Origin: Arthrobacter koreensis
GTDB taxonomy: Bacteria > Actinomycetota > Actinomycetes > Actinomycetales > Micrococcaceae
Length of the DNA stretch: 64,000 nt
Direction: 5' to 3'
Assembly: GCF_009193255.1 (NCBI RefSeq)
Contig: NZ_WACG01000006.1
Span: forward strand, 186,001 to 250,000
Part shown: positions 18,752-26,168 of the stretch, one piece after another
Numbering within the stretch: the stretch's first letter is position 1
How the letters are laid out: each line of letters begins with the position of its first letter
Translations under genes and position numbers: made by a program
The notes under the pieces: generated by a model
The model's input: the letters and a program-made list of their open reading frames with translations, nothing else
What the model was told of the DNA's origin: nothing
The model's database searches: none

Positions 18752-19565
18752 TGACGGACTGCTGCCAGGACCGGGTGATGCCGAGCGCCGCTGTCTGGAC
18801 CGCGTGCGCCGCGGACTGCTCATGCAGCCGCCCCAGCGGGGTGTTCACGGAGATGGCGGCCACAACGGTACCGGTCCAGTCACGGATGGGCGCCGCGACT
18901 GAGATGGCATCCAGGACGACCTGCCGGTCACTGACCGCAAATCCCTGGGTGCGGATCCCGGCGAGTCTTTTCCTGAGCCTGACCGGGTCCGTCTCAGTCA
19001 ACGGCGTATACGTCCGCAGCGAGCCGCTGAGGAAACCGTCCTGGACGGCAGCCGGCGCGTTGGCAAGCAGAACAAGCCCAACGGACGTGACGTGGAGCGG
19101 GTACCGGCTTCCTACCCGAGGCCGGTCAAACGGAGAATCTGCCGGCGCGAGCCTTTCGATGAATACACTCTCCGACCCTTCCCGGACTGCAAGATGGACG
19201 GGGTATTGGGTGATCGTTGACAGGTCACGCATGAAGGGCAGGGCCAAACGCTGCACGCCGACTGACCGCGGCGCGTACGACGCCATTTCCCACAGGACGA
19301 GCCCAACGTGGTAGCGCCCCTCCGGGCTCTTTTCCAGCAAACGCTGCTCCACCAGTGCAGAGAGTATTCGATGGCACGTCGACATGGGGAGCCCTGCCAG
19401 GCGGCTGATTTCACTCGCACTGAGGGCTTCGTTTCCTTCTCCAAAAGATCGCAGAATCCCCACCACACGGGAAAGGACGCTGCGTCCGTCGTCGCTTCGC
19501 AACAGACCTCCCGGGCTCGGCAGGACACTCAACCCCCACTCTAGACGCGGGTCATGCAGAGCCAC
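18741..19565 (-). CDS. IclR-family transcriptional regulator
   Basis: This 274-aa protein has a winged HTH (SVLSRVVGILRSFGEGNEALSAS context, recognition helix in LPMSTCHRILSALVEQ) at about residues 28-95. The C-terminal IclR effector domain includes YPVHLAVREGSESVFIERL, YPLHVTSVGLVLLA and VAAISVNTPLGRL. IclR proteins sense small organic acids and act as repressors or activators of catabolic operons. It lies directly upstream of, and co-directional with, the transporter-dehydratase operon and is its likely regulator. Confidence 0.9.
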   Translation of the reverse strand: MALHDPRLEWGLSVLPSPGGLLRSDDGRSVLSRVVGILRSFGEGNEALSASEISRLAGLPMSTCHRILSALVEQRLLEKSPEGRYHVGLVLWEMASYAPRSVGVQRLALPFMRDLSTITQYPVHLAVREGSESVFIERLAPADSPFDRPRVGSRYPLHVTSVGLVLLANAPAAVQDGFLSGSLRTYTPLTETDPVRLRKRLAGIRTQGFAVSDRQVVLDAISVAAPIRDWTGTVVAAISVNTPLGRLHEQSAAHAVQTAALGITRSWQQSVSSS

Positions 19566-19630
19566 CGGTTTTTGACACGCAGGCAGTCACATAGATTCGG
19601 GCTCAGCCACGAACCGATTACCTCAGCCGG

Positions 19631-20314
19631 CTAGCTCCCGGCTTCCGCGCCTTCGGACGGCTGGCCGCTCTTCCACGGGCAGCTGATCGGCCCGGGTGCG
19701 GCGGCCTCGGCTTTCTCCACCGGAACCAGGTTGTTGTAGCCCGAGCCGATGACAACGTCCACGGACGCATCGTCCCGGTCGTCCTGGATGTACTGGGTAT
19801 CCGGGATCTGCTGCTGCAGCGTGAATGCACCCGGCTCGCCGTCGGGCCCGGACAGGATGATGGCCGTCATTCCTTCACGGTTCACCGTACTGTTGCCCAC
19901 CACTCCGATGGAGAATCCGCGGTTCTTGAGGGCCTCCGCCACTTCGCCTGCCAGGCCGGGGGTGGCGGTTGTGTTGTAGACGTTTACCGTCACCGTCTCC
20001 GGCGACTGGTACAGGTACGGTCCCGCCGGGCACCCGGTTTCCACTGCCGGACGGGCATCCGACCGGGGAAGGTTGATCCACCCGGCGCTGATGCCCTGGG
20101 CAACCACAGCCGCAAGGACCAGCAGCCCAATCAGCGCGCCCAGCACCACGCCATGGAATTTGCGCTTGCGCCTGGCCCGGAGTTCGGCCGCCGGATCGCC
20201 GTCTTCATCGAAGACGGCTCCCAGGTCCTGCTCCGTCACAATCCGGTGGCCGTGCCACTCGGTGGGGTCGCTCCCGGCGTCCCTGCGCTGCCCTCGAGGG
20301 GGCTCGTTAGTCAT
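19631..20314 (-). CDS. LytR C-terminal-domain protein, membrane-anchored
   Basis: This 227-aa protein has a cytoplasmic N-terminus with a positively charged patch (RARRKRKFHG) and one transmembrane helix (GVVLGALIGLLVLAAVVAQG, about residues 55-75). An extracellular LytR_C domain follows, starting ETVTVNVYNTTATPGLAGEV and containing VVGNSTVNREGMTAIILSG and DVVIGSGYNNLVPV. The domain occurs at the end of LytR-CpsA-Psr cell-wall ligases and alone in many actinobacteria; its function is unknown. The start overlaps the preceding small gene by 8 nt, a pairing conserved across actinobacteria. Confidence 0.85.
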   Translation of the reverse strand: MTNEPPRGQRRDAGSDPTEWHGHRIVTEQDLGAVFDEDGDPAAELRARRKRKFHGVVLGALIGLLVLAAVVAQGISAGWINLPRSDARPAVETGCPAGPYLYQSPETVTVNVYNTTATPGLAGEVAEALKNRGFSIGVVGNSTVNREGMTAIILSGPDGEPGAFTLQQQIPDTQYIQDDRDDASVDVVIGSGYNNLVPVEKAEAAAPGPISCPWKSGQPSEGAEAGS

Positions 20315-20606
20315 CGATGACCAGCACGCGGGCGTGCAGTATGGTCCGCTGGTGCAAAGCTGTCCTGACCGCTCGGTGCAGTCCGTCTTCCAGGTACATG
20401 GTGCCCCTCCATTGCACTACGTGCGGGAAAAGGTCTCCAAAGAAGGTCGAGTCCTCGGCCAGCAGAGCGCCGAGGTCCAGGGTGGCCTTTGTGGTCACCA
20501 GTTCGTCCAGCCGGACCTGCCGGGGAGGTACCGCTGCCCAGTCCTTGGGTGTTACGTATCCGTGGTCGGGGTAGGGGCGCACATCGCCAACAGCTTTGAA
20601 GATCAC
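20307..20606 (-). CDS. Conserved actinobacterial small protein (often auto-named VapB-type antitoxin)
   Basis: This 99-aa protein has no membrane segment. The motif YLEDGLHRAVRTALHQRTILHARVLV resembles the DGhHR stretch of ParB/sulfiredoxin-like folds, and VRLDELVTTKATLDL precedes it. Automated pipelines often call this family a VapB antitoxin, but no PIN-domain toxin is nearby and I do not support that label. The start is GTG, with a -10-like TAGTCT 6 nt upstream, so the mRNA could be leaderless. It overlaps the LytR_C gene by 8 nt, which suggests a joint function. Confidence 0.72.
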   Translation of the reverse strand: MIFKAVGDVRPYPDHGYVTPKDWAAVPPRQVRLDELVTTKATLDLGALLAEDSTFFGDLFPHVVQWRGTMYLEDGLHRAVRTALHQRTILHARVLVIDD

Positions 20607-20722
20607 TCAACCAGACTAGAGAAGTTCCGCATCCAAGGAAACAGGACTCCCCGGCAGCAGCCGCATAGTTACGCCGATCGGGGCCGGATATGGTCTCCGC
20701 GCTGGTCCGGGGATACTTAAGC

Positions 20723-21616
20723 ATGACTTCTGCGCGTTTTGGCCTGCTGCTCGACGTCGACGGACCGGTGGCGTCCCCGCTGACCCGGACCGTCTCTCCC
20801 GCGGTGATCGGCCACCTGGTTGCCCTTGCCGCGGCGGGCTGGCCGGTGGTGTTCAACACCGGCCGTTCGGACGAATTCATCCGCACCCAGGTCATGGAAC
20901 CCATGATTGCCGCCGGGCTGCCTGCGGACGTGACCCTGCATGCGGTCTGCGAGAAGGGCGGCGTCTGGTTTTCCTTTTCCGGGTCCGGTGCCGGCGAGGT
21001 GAGCGTGGACGGGGAACTGGCCCTGCCGGCGTCGTACGCCTCCGCGATCCGGGACCTGGTGGCGGAGAAGTACACCGGGCACATGTTCTTCGATGAGACC
21101 AAGCGCTCCATGGTCTCCGTGGAGCAGAACGTGGACGTGGCCAATGCGGACTACCTGGCCGAGCAGAAGGAGTTCGACGCCGATGCGCTGGAGCTGATGT
21201 CCCGGTTCGACATGGGCGTGTGCCGCCTTGACCACCACGCACCCGGCTCCGACGATTCGGTCGACTACCGGATCGACCCCACCATCATCTCCACTGATAT
21301 CGAAGCCCTCGGCGCCGGCAAGGACCTCGGCGCCCGGCGCGCACTGACACTTCTCCAGGACGCCGGGACTCCCGTCCCGCGGACCTGGCGGACGGTGGGT
21401 GATTCCCGGACCGACTACGCGATGGCCGATGAGCTCCATGCCCTGGGCTACGACGTCGCGCATGTGGATGTCCGCCCGGCCGACGGCGTGCCGGCCAAGC
21501 CGTATCCGGTGCTCACCGCCGGAGAACTCATCCACGACGACGCCGGAGAGGCGTTCCTGTGCCGGTGGACGCAGATGGCCGCCGGGGAGGCCGTGGACGA
21601 CTCGGCCGTGGTGTAG
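20723..21616 (+). CDS. HAD-superfamily hydrolase
   Basis: This 297-aa protein has motif I LLLDVDGPV (the two Asp nucleophile/acid residues), motif II in VVFNTGRSDEF, motif III Lys in GAGKDLGARRAL and motif IV VGDSRTDYAMADEL. The NTGR version of motif II and the cap between motifs II and III resemble type IIB phosphatases (sucrose- or trehalose-phosphate phosphatase-like). A sugar-phosphate substrate is likely but not specified. The ATG at 20723 is preferred over earlier starts because the family begins a few residues before motif I. It is divergent from the small conserved gene at 20606. Confidence 0.8.
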   Translation: MTSARFGLLLDVDGPVASPLTRTVSPAVIGHLVALAAAGWPVVFNTGRSDEFIRTQVMEPMIAAGLPADVTLHAVCEKGGVWFSFSGSGAGEVSVDGELALPASYASAIRDLVAEKYTGHMFFDETKRSMVSVEQNVDVANADYLAEQKEFDADALELMSRFDMGVCRLDHHAPGSDDSVDYRIDPTIISTDIEALGAGKDLGARRALTLLQDAGTPVPRTWRTVGDSRTDYAMADELHALGYDVAHVDVRPADGVPAKPYPVLTAGELIHDDAGEAFLCRWTQMAAGEAVDDSAVV

Positions 21617-21710
21617 GACCCGCAGGCAACGGGAAACCGCGTTTATTACGCTCTGCCCCACCAGCAACACGGCAAAACACCTAGTCAGAGACGAATGACG
21701 CTATGTTGCG

Positions 21711-21724
21711 TAACATTTGGTTCC
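21711..21724 (+). promoter_or_regulatory. Candidate operator upstream of the 2OG oxygenase
   Basis: A short inverted repeat (ATGTT-GCGT-AACAT) lies about 33-46 bp before the oxygenase start. The location and AT content fit an operator, but no regulator is adjacent. Confidence 0.35.
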
Positions 21725-21756
21725 CGGTTGACAGGCCCCGGTGCTACGTTTCCGGA

Positions 21757-22791
21757 ATGAGCGATAACCCCACATCGATCCCTGTCCTGGACCTCAGCAC
21801 GGCCCGCAACGCGGACGGCACCTTCAACACCGAATTCATCGACAAACTGCGGAAAGCCACCCACAAGATCGGGTTCTTCCAGCTGGTCGGCTACGGTGCA
21901 GGCGAGGAACGCGTCAAGGACCTCTTCGATGTCACCAAGCGCTTCTTCGACCTCCCGCTCGAAGACCGCCTGGAGCTGGACAACCGCAAGTCACCGCACT
22001 TCCGCGGCTACACCCGCCTGGGAACCGAGCTGACCCAGGGCCGTCCCGACGCCCGCGAGCAGGTCGACTTCGGCCCCGAGCGTGAACCCGTGACGGATTA
22101 CCCCGCAGACCAGCCGTACTGGCTGGTGCAGGGACCCAACCTCTTCCCGGACACCGTGCTGCCGGAACTGCGTGAGACGTCCATGGAGTGGGCCGCACTC
22201 ATGAGCGAGGTAGGCGCCGAACTCCTCGCCGCGATCTCCGTGTCCCTGGAGCTGCCGGAGGACCACTTCGCCGAGCCGTTCGAAGGCACCCCCGCCTGGA
22301 TGGCCAAGCTCATCCACTACGTGGGCGGCGTCGTGAAGGAAGCCGGCACCCAGGGTGTTGGCTCCCACGCCGACTACGGTTTTGTCACCCTGCTGCTGCA
22401 GGACGAGGTGGGCGGCCTGGAGGTCAAGCCGCACGAGTCCGACGAATGGCTCCCGGTTGAGCCGATCCCCGGCGCACTGGTGGTCAACCTGGGCGAGATG
22501 CTCGAAGTTGCCACCCAGGGCTACCTCTCCGCAACCATCCACCGGGTGCAGGCTCCGCCGCCCGGCGTGGACCGCTACGCCATCCCGTTCTTCTGGTCCC
22601 CGCGCCTGGATTCGGTCATCGATCCGGTGCAGCTTCCTCCGGCCCTGGCCGCTGAGTCCCGCGGCATCTCCGATGATCCGCAGAACCCGATGCTGGCCTC
22701 CTACGGCGCCAACGTCCTGAAGGGCTGGCTCCGCGCCCACCCGCAGGTCGCAGCCATCCACCACCCGGAACTGGTTCCGGCGAAGAAGTAG
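21757..22791 (+). CDS. Isopenicillin-N-synthase-like 2-oxoglutarate/Fe(II) oxygenase
   Basis: This 344-aa protein has the DIOX_N region with IPVLDLSTAR and IGFFQLVGYG near the N-terminus. The double-stranded beta-helix core has the iron triad: His and Asp in GSHADYGFVTLL, distal His in ATIHRVQAP. The 2-oxoglutarate-binding Arg lies in DRYAIPFFWSP. Bacterial members hydroxylate or desaturate small molecules; this one is not specific enough to name. A strong hairpin terminator follows. Substrate unknown. Confidence 0.85.
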   Translation: MSDNPTSIPVLDLSTARNADGTFNTEFIDKLRKATHKIGFFQLVGYGAGEERVKDLFDVTKRFFDLPLEDRLELDNRKSPHFRGYTRLGTELTQGRPDAREQVDFGPEREPVTDYPADQPYWLVQGPNLFPDTVLPELRETSMEWAALMSEVGAELLAAISVSLELPEDHFAEPFEGTPAWMAKLIHYVGGVVKEAGTQGVGSHADYGFVTLLLQDEVGGLEVKPHESDEWLPVEPIPGALVVNLGEMLEVATQGYLSATIHRVQAPPPGVDRYAIPFFWSPRLDSVIDPVQLPPALAAESRGISDDPQNPMLASYGANVLKGWLRAHPQVAAIHHPELVPAKK

Positions 22792-22803
22792 CAAAACGTA
22801 CGA

Positions 22804-22849
22804 CGGCGGCCCGGCAGGCTGGTGCTTTAGGCACCCCTCCGGGCCGCCG
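22804..22849 (+). terminator. Terminator hairpin after the 2OG oxygenase
   Basis: Perfect 11-bp GC arms (22804-22814, 22839-22849) enclose a second inner stem (GGTGC/GCACC). It starts 13 nt after the stop codon. No long T-run follows. Confidence 0.75.
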
Positions 22850-22940
22850 GCGTTAACCCGGCACACCGTTCCTCTCCATCCCCGAAACGGATAGGGTGAA
22901 CGGACCGGCAGCGACGCCGGCCCTGAACAGGAGATCACGC

Positions 22941-23228
22941 ATGGCGACAGTCCCGGGCCCGCTAGACCACACCTTCACCGCCCCGATTGGGGTGAAGGTC
23001 AAAGGTGATGTCTGGTCCTGTGTTGAAATGCCGGGATCCGCGGAGTTCTTCGGGACCGGAAAGACCGTGAAGGTGGCAGCGACCGTGGATGAGGAACCGA
23101 TCCGCGGCGGGCTGATGCCCACCGGCCAGGGCGGTCACATGCTTTCCATCAGCGCCAAGCTGCGCAAGAAGCTGGGCAAGGACATCGGAGACACGGTCAC
23201 CGTCCGCCTCACCGAACGGCTGAGCTAG
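22941..23228 (+). CDS. DUF1905-domain protein
   Basis: This is a 95-aa protein. It begins DHTFTAPIGVKVKGDVWSC, then GKTVKVAATVDEEPIRGGLMPTG, and ends ISAKLRKKLGKDIGDTVTVRL. That is the beta-barrel-like DUF1905 family, whose function is unknown. AGGAGA lies 6 nt before the ATG. It converges on nagA across a small hairpin at 23245-23264. Confidence 0.85.
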   Translation: MATVPGPLDHTFTAPIGVKVKGDVWSCVEMPGSAEFFGTGKTVKVAATVDEEPIRGGLMPTGQGGHMLSISAKLRKKLGKDIGDTVTVRLTERLS

Positions 23229-23249
23229 CCGCCCGGGAAGGCACGGCAG

Positions 23250-24470
23250 CTAAAGCCAGCTGCCCCGGCGCATCACCCGGACAGGCACCAGGGCCTCGTC
23301 CAGCACCAGGAGATCAGCGAAGGCTCCGGGAAGCAGTGAGCCCAGCTCCTGCCCGCGGCCCAGCACTCCGGCCGGCACGGCCGATGCGGAGGTCACGGCA
23401 TCAGCCAGGGAAACCCCGGCCCCCACGGCATTCCGGACAAGGTCCGCCATGGCCGCGGTGCCGCCGGCAATCGATCCGGTGGTCATCAGGCGGGCGATCC
23501 CGCCCTGGACGAGGACTTCGGCAGGCCCCAGCCGGTACTGGCCGTCAGCCAGACCCGCCGCAGCCATCGAATCGGTGACTAGGGCAATGTTTCCGGCTCC
23601 GAGCAGATCGAACATGGTTGCCACCATGTAGGCGTCCAGGTGCGCGTTATCGGCAATGAGCTCGACGGCGGCATGGCCCGCCTCCGCGGCGCGCAGGCAG
23701 GCCGAAGCAGCTCCCGGCGCACGGTGGTGGATCGGATCCATGCCGTTGAACAGATGGGTGACGGTGGGCCGGCCACCGGATGGCCCGGCTGCCGCCATCA
23801 GTTGCCTCGCCCTGCCCAAAGATTCGTGCGCCTGTTCCGCTGTGCACGCGGTATGCCCCAGGGAGGGGGTCACCCCGTTCCCGGCCAGCAGCTCCACCAG
23901 CGCGGCAGCTCCCGGAAGCTCCGGTGCATAGGTCATGGTGCGCAGCCAGCCGCGTCCGGCGTCGATGAGCTCCTGCGCGAGTTCCAGGTCCGGCGCCAGC
24001 AGCCAGCGCGGGTCCTGGGCCCCGCAGCGGACTTCGGAGAGGAACGGACCTTCCAGGTGGATGCCCGCTATGTGGCCGTCCTCGGCCAGCCCGGCCAGCA
24101 CCGACATCTGCCGCAGCAGGACTTCCGGTTCGTCGGTGACCAGGCTCGCCATGACGGTGGTGCTCCCGGCACGATGCAGTCCGGCTACAGCCTCGCGGAT
24201 CGAGGAGGCATCAGCACGGGAAAAGTCGACGCCGTAGGCTCCGTGGCAGTGCAGGTCCACCAGTCCCGGAACCATCACCTCTCCGGCGGCGAGGTCAACG
24301 ACGCCGTCATCAGGTGTGGGTGTCAGGCCGCTGAACGGACCGGCGTATGTGACCACGCCGCCGTCGACCACCACTGCCGCGTCAGGCAGCAGCGTCTCGA
24401 GGACGGCGGCACCGCGCAGGACGAGGCGCGGACGTCCGGTGGAGGACGGGGCAGGACTCGTGTCCGTCAT
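23250..24470 (-). CDS. nagA: N-acetylglucosamine-6-phosphate deacetylase
   Basis: This 406-aa amidohydrolase-fold enzyme hydrolyses GlcNAc-6-P to GlcN-6-P and acetate. Visible are DLHCHGAYGVDF (metal-site HxH and substrate loop), the metal Glu in GIHLEGPFLSE, the His in PSLGHTACT, HLFNGMDPIHHR, and the catalytic Asp in LVTDSMAAAG. It is the last gene of nanR-nagB-nagA, 15 nt after nagB. In this locus it processes the GlcNAc-6-P produced from sialic acid by NanA, NanK and NanE. Confidence 0.94.
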   Translation of the reverse strand: MTDTSPAPSSTGRPRLVLRGAAVLETLLPDAAVVVDGGVVTYAGPFSGLTPTPDDGVVDLAAGEVMVPGLVDLHCHGAYGVDFSRADASSIREAVAGLHRAGSTTVMASLVTDEPEVLLRQMSVLAGLAEDGHIAGIHLEGPFLSEVRCGAQDPRWLLAPDLELAQELIDAGRGWLRTMTYAPELPGAAALVELLAGNGVTPSLGHTACTAEQAHESLGRARQLMAAAGPSGGRPTVTHLFNGMDPIHHRAPGAASACLRAAEAGHAAVELIADNAHLDAYMVATMFDLLGAGNIALVTDSMAAAGLADGQYRLGPAEVLVQGGIARLMTTGSIAGGTAAMADLVRNAVGAGVSLADAVTSASAVPAGVLGRGQELGSLLPGAFADLLVLDEALVPVRVMRRGSWL

Positions 24471-24485
24471 GGGGATGGCCTTTTG

Positions 24486-25229
24486 CTAGAGGAGGGACGC
24501 GGCTGCGGGGTCGGCCAGGACAGTGACCCGGCCATGCAGCTGCAGGACGGACGCGGGGCACTCCGGGCTCACGGGTCCCCGCAGTGCTGCGCGCAGGGCC
24601 TCGGCCTTGTCTTGGCCCCGGGCGATAAGCAGCAGCTGCCCCGCGTCAAGGATGGTGCCCAGTCCCTGCGTCAGGCAGCGGGTCGGCACGCTGTCCAGGG
24701 AGTCGAAGAACCGCTGGTTGGCACGGCGGGTGTCCTCGGTAAGAATCTCGACCCGGGTGCGCGAGTCCAGTGCCCCGCCGGGTTCATTGAACGCGAGGTG
24801 TCCGTTGCGGCCAATGCCCAGGATCTGCAGGTCGATTCCCCCGGCTGCCGCAATGCTGCGCTCGTACTCGTCACAGGCCTTCTGGAGGTCCTTCCGGTGC
24901 GGATCCGGAAGATGCACGGCCTGCGGGTCCAGCCTGAGCGGTTCGATGATCTCGCGGCGCAGTACCTCGGCATAGCTCTGCGGATGGCCGACGGGCAGGC
25001 CCACGTACTCATCCAGGGCAAACCAGGCGGCACGGCTAAAGTCTGCGCCGCTGGCGGACAGCGCGGCGTAGAGCGGAGAGGGCGATGAGCCGGTGGCTAC
25101 GCCAATGACCGGATCCCGGCGCGCGGCCAGCGCATCCAGCACCAGTCCTGCGGCGGCCGGGCCGATTTCCCCGGGCTGCAGTTCCCGTACCAGCGGAGCG
25201 GCGGAACGGTTCATGGTGCCGGCCCTCAT
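24486..25229 (-). CDS. nagB: Glucosamine-6-phosphate deaminase
   Basis: This 247-aa enzyme converts GlcN-6-P to fructose-6-phosphate and ammonia. It has GVATGSSPSPLYAAL (phosphate loop), FALDEYVGLPVGHPQSY (catalytic Asp region), LGIGRNGHLAFNEPGG (active-site His and substrate contacts) and TQGLGTILDA. Its length fits the short, non-allosteric type. Its ATG overlaps the nanR stop by 4 nt (ATGA), so it is translationally coupled to the regulator gene. Confidence 0.95.
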   Translation of the reverse strand: MRAGTMNRSAAPLVRELQPGEIGPAAAGLVLDALAARRDPVIGVATGSSPSPLYAALSASGADFSRAAWFALDEYVGLPVGHPQSYAEVLRREIIEPLRLDPQAVHLPDPHRKDLQKACDEYERSIAAAGGIDLQILGIGRNGHLAFNEPGGALDSRTRVEILTEDTRRANQRFFDSLDSVPTRCLTQGLGTILDAGQLLLIARGQDKAEALRAALRGPVSPECPASVLQLHGRVTVLADPAAASLL

Positions 25230-25960
25230 GCCTCACGCAGCTTTGCCAGCTGTGCCCGGATGCCGTCAAAGTGCCGGCGGAGACGCTCGGAAGCCAGTTC
25301 CTTGTCCCCCGACTTGACCGCTTCCAGGATGCCGCGGTGCACTGCGGCATTCTCCTCCAGGTTGACCAGCGGATCTCCGCCCAGCTCCAGGTGGATCTTG
25401 CGGTAGACCTGCCAGAAGACAGACATCAGGTTGGAGAGCAGTTCGTTGCCCAGGGGTTCGAAGAGCTGGTAGTGGAAACGCTCATCCACCTCGGTGAACG
25501 TGTTTCCGCCGGCTGCCGCGGTTTCCATTTCCCGGACGGTGGCTTCGATTTCCGCCAGGTGCTCAGGGGTCCAGAGATCCATGGCTTCGCCGATGAGGCC
25601 CGCTTCCAGGGCCTGCCGCACGTCCACGAGCTGGAGTGCTTCCTTGCCCTCATGCCGCAGGGACAGCCGCCCCCGGAAGGTCAGGCCGTCCGCCAGTGCG
25701 TCAAAGTTGGCCGGTGCAACGAACATTCCAAATCCGTGCCGGATCTCCACAACACCCAGTGCCTGCAGCACCTTGAGTGCTTCGCGGAGGGTGTTGCGTC
25801 CGATCCCCAGGGCTGCGGCCAGCTCGGCCTCCGTGGGGAGCGCGTCTCCGGCCTTCAGGTCACGCTCGAGGATGAGCTCCATGATTTCAGCCTGCAGGGC
25901 CCGGGATCGGTTCTGGGCACTGAACCGCGCCGGCGGCAGTGAAGCATGGGGCAGGCTCAT
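25226..25960 (-). CDS. nanR: FadR-subfamily GntR regulator of the sialic-acid regulon
   Basis: This 244-aa protein has a winged HTH at residues 25-85 (MELILERDLKAGDALPTEAE, LGIGRNTLREALKVLQALG, VEIRHGFGMFV) and a C-terminal all-helical FCD effector domain with metal/ligand residues in DVRQALEAGLIGEA and DERFHYQLFEPLGN. GAGGAGGAC just before the ATG at 25960 fixes the start. It is divergent from siaE. In C. glutamicum a GntR-type NanR represses the equivalent genes. The inverted-repeat sites in the intergenic region (26026-26142) and over the sialidase promoter are its likely operators, and it is probably autoregulated. Confidence 0.9.
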   Translation of the reverse strand: MSLPHASLPPARFSAQNRSRALQAEIMELILERDLKAGDALPTEAELAAALGIGRNTLREALKVLQALGVVEIRHGFGMFVAPANFDALADGLTFRGRLSLRHEGKEALQLVDVRQALEAGLIGEAMDLWTPEHLAEIEATVREMETAAAGGNTFTEVDERFHYQLFEPLGNELLSNLMSVFWQVYRKIHLELGGDPLVNLEENAAVHRGILEAVKSGDKELASERLRRHFDGIRAQLAKLREA

Positions 25961-26025
25961 TAGTCCTCCTCGGACGGCGAATGGACGGGCTATGGGATAC
26001 AACTTAGCCGATAGCACCACAGGTT

Positions 26026-26052
26026 ATAGGATGTCCTATCTTTAGGACATCC
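26026..26052. promoter_or_regulatory. NanR operator 1 (tandem GGATGTCC / GGACATCC)
   Basis: A perfect 10-bp inverted repeat (arms 26029-26038 and 26043-26052) consists of two GGA-n2-TCC sites. The left one is itself a 14-bp palindrome, ATAGGATGTCCTAT (26026-26039). It lies between nanR and siaE, 66-92 bp from the nanR start, so it could control both directions. Confidence 0.7.
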
Positions 26053-26078
26053 CTTCGGAATGAGTGTCAGGTATTCGC

Positions 26079-26108
26079 TTGACGTTCCCATGTGAGGAAC
26101 CTTACAGT
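26079..26108 (+). promoter_or_regulatory. Predicted siaE promoter
   Basis: A -35 TTGACG (26079-26084) and -10 TACAGT (26103-26108) are separated by 18 nt. Transcription would start near 26115, just before operator 2. The sialidase promoter has the identical -10 hexamer. Confidence 0.6.
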
Positions 26109-26121
26109 TCTCGCAACAAGC

Positions 26122-26142
26122 ATCGGACATCCTACGTCCGAT
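26122..26142 (+). promoter_or_regulatory. NanR operator 2 downstream of the siaE promoter
   Basis: A perfect inverted repeat ATCGGAC-n7-GTCCGAT holds the same GGACATCC core as operator 1. It covers about +8 to +28 of the predicted siaE transcript, a classic repressor roadblock position. Confidence 0.7.
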
Positions 26143-26168
26143 AAGTGACATGGATGGCGAGGCAACAG

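Noticed and set aside
21728-21733. TTGACA as -35 of the 2OG oxygenase promoter
   Set aside because: No -10-like hexamer lies at 16-19 nt spacing before the start codon.
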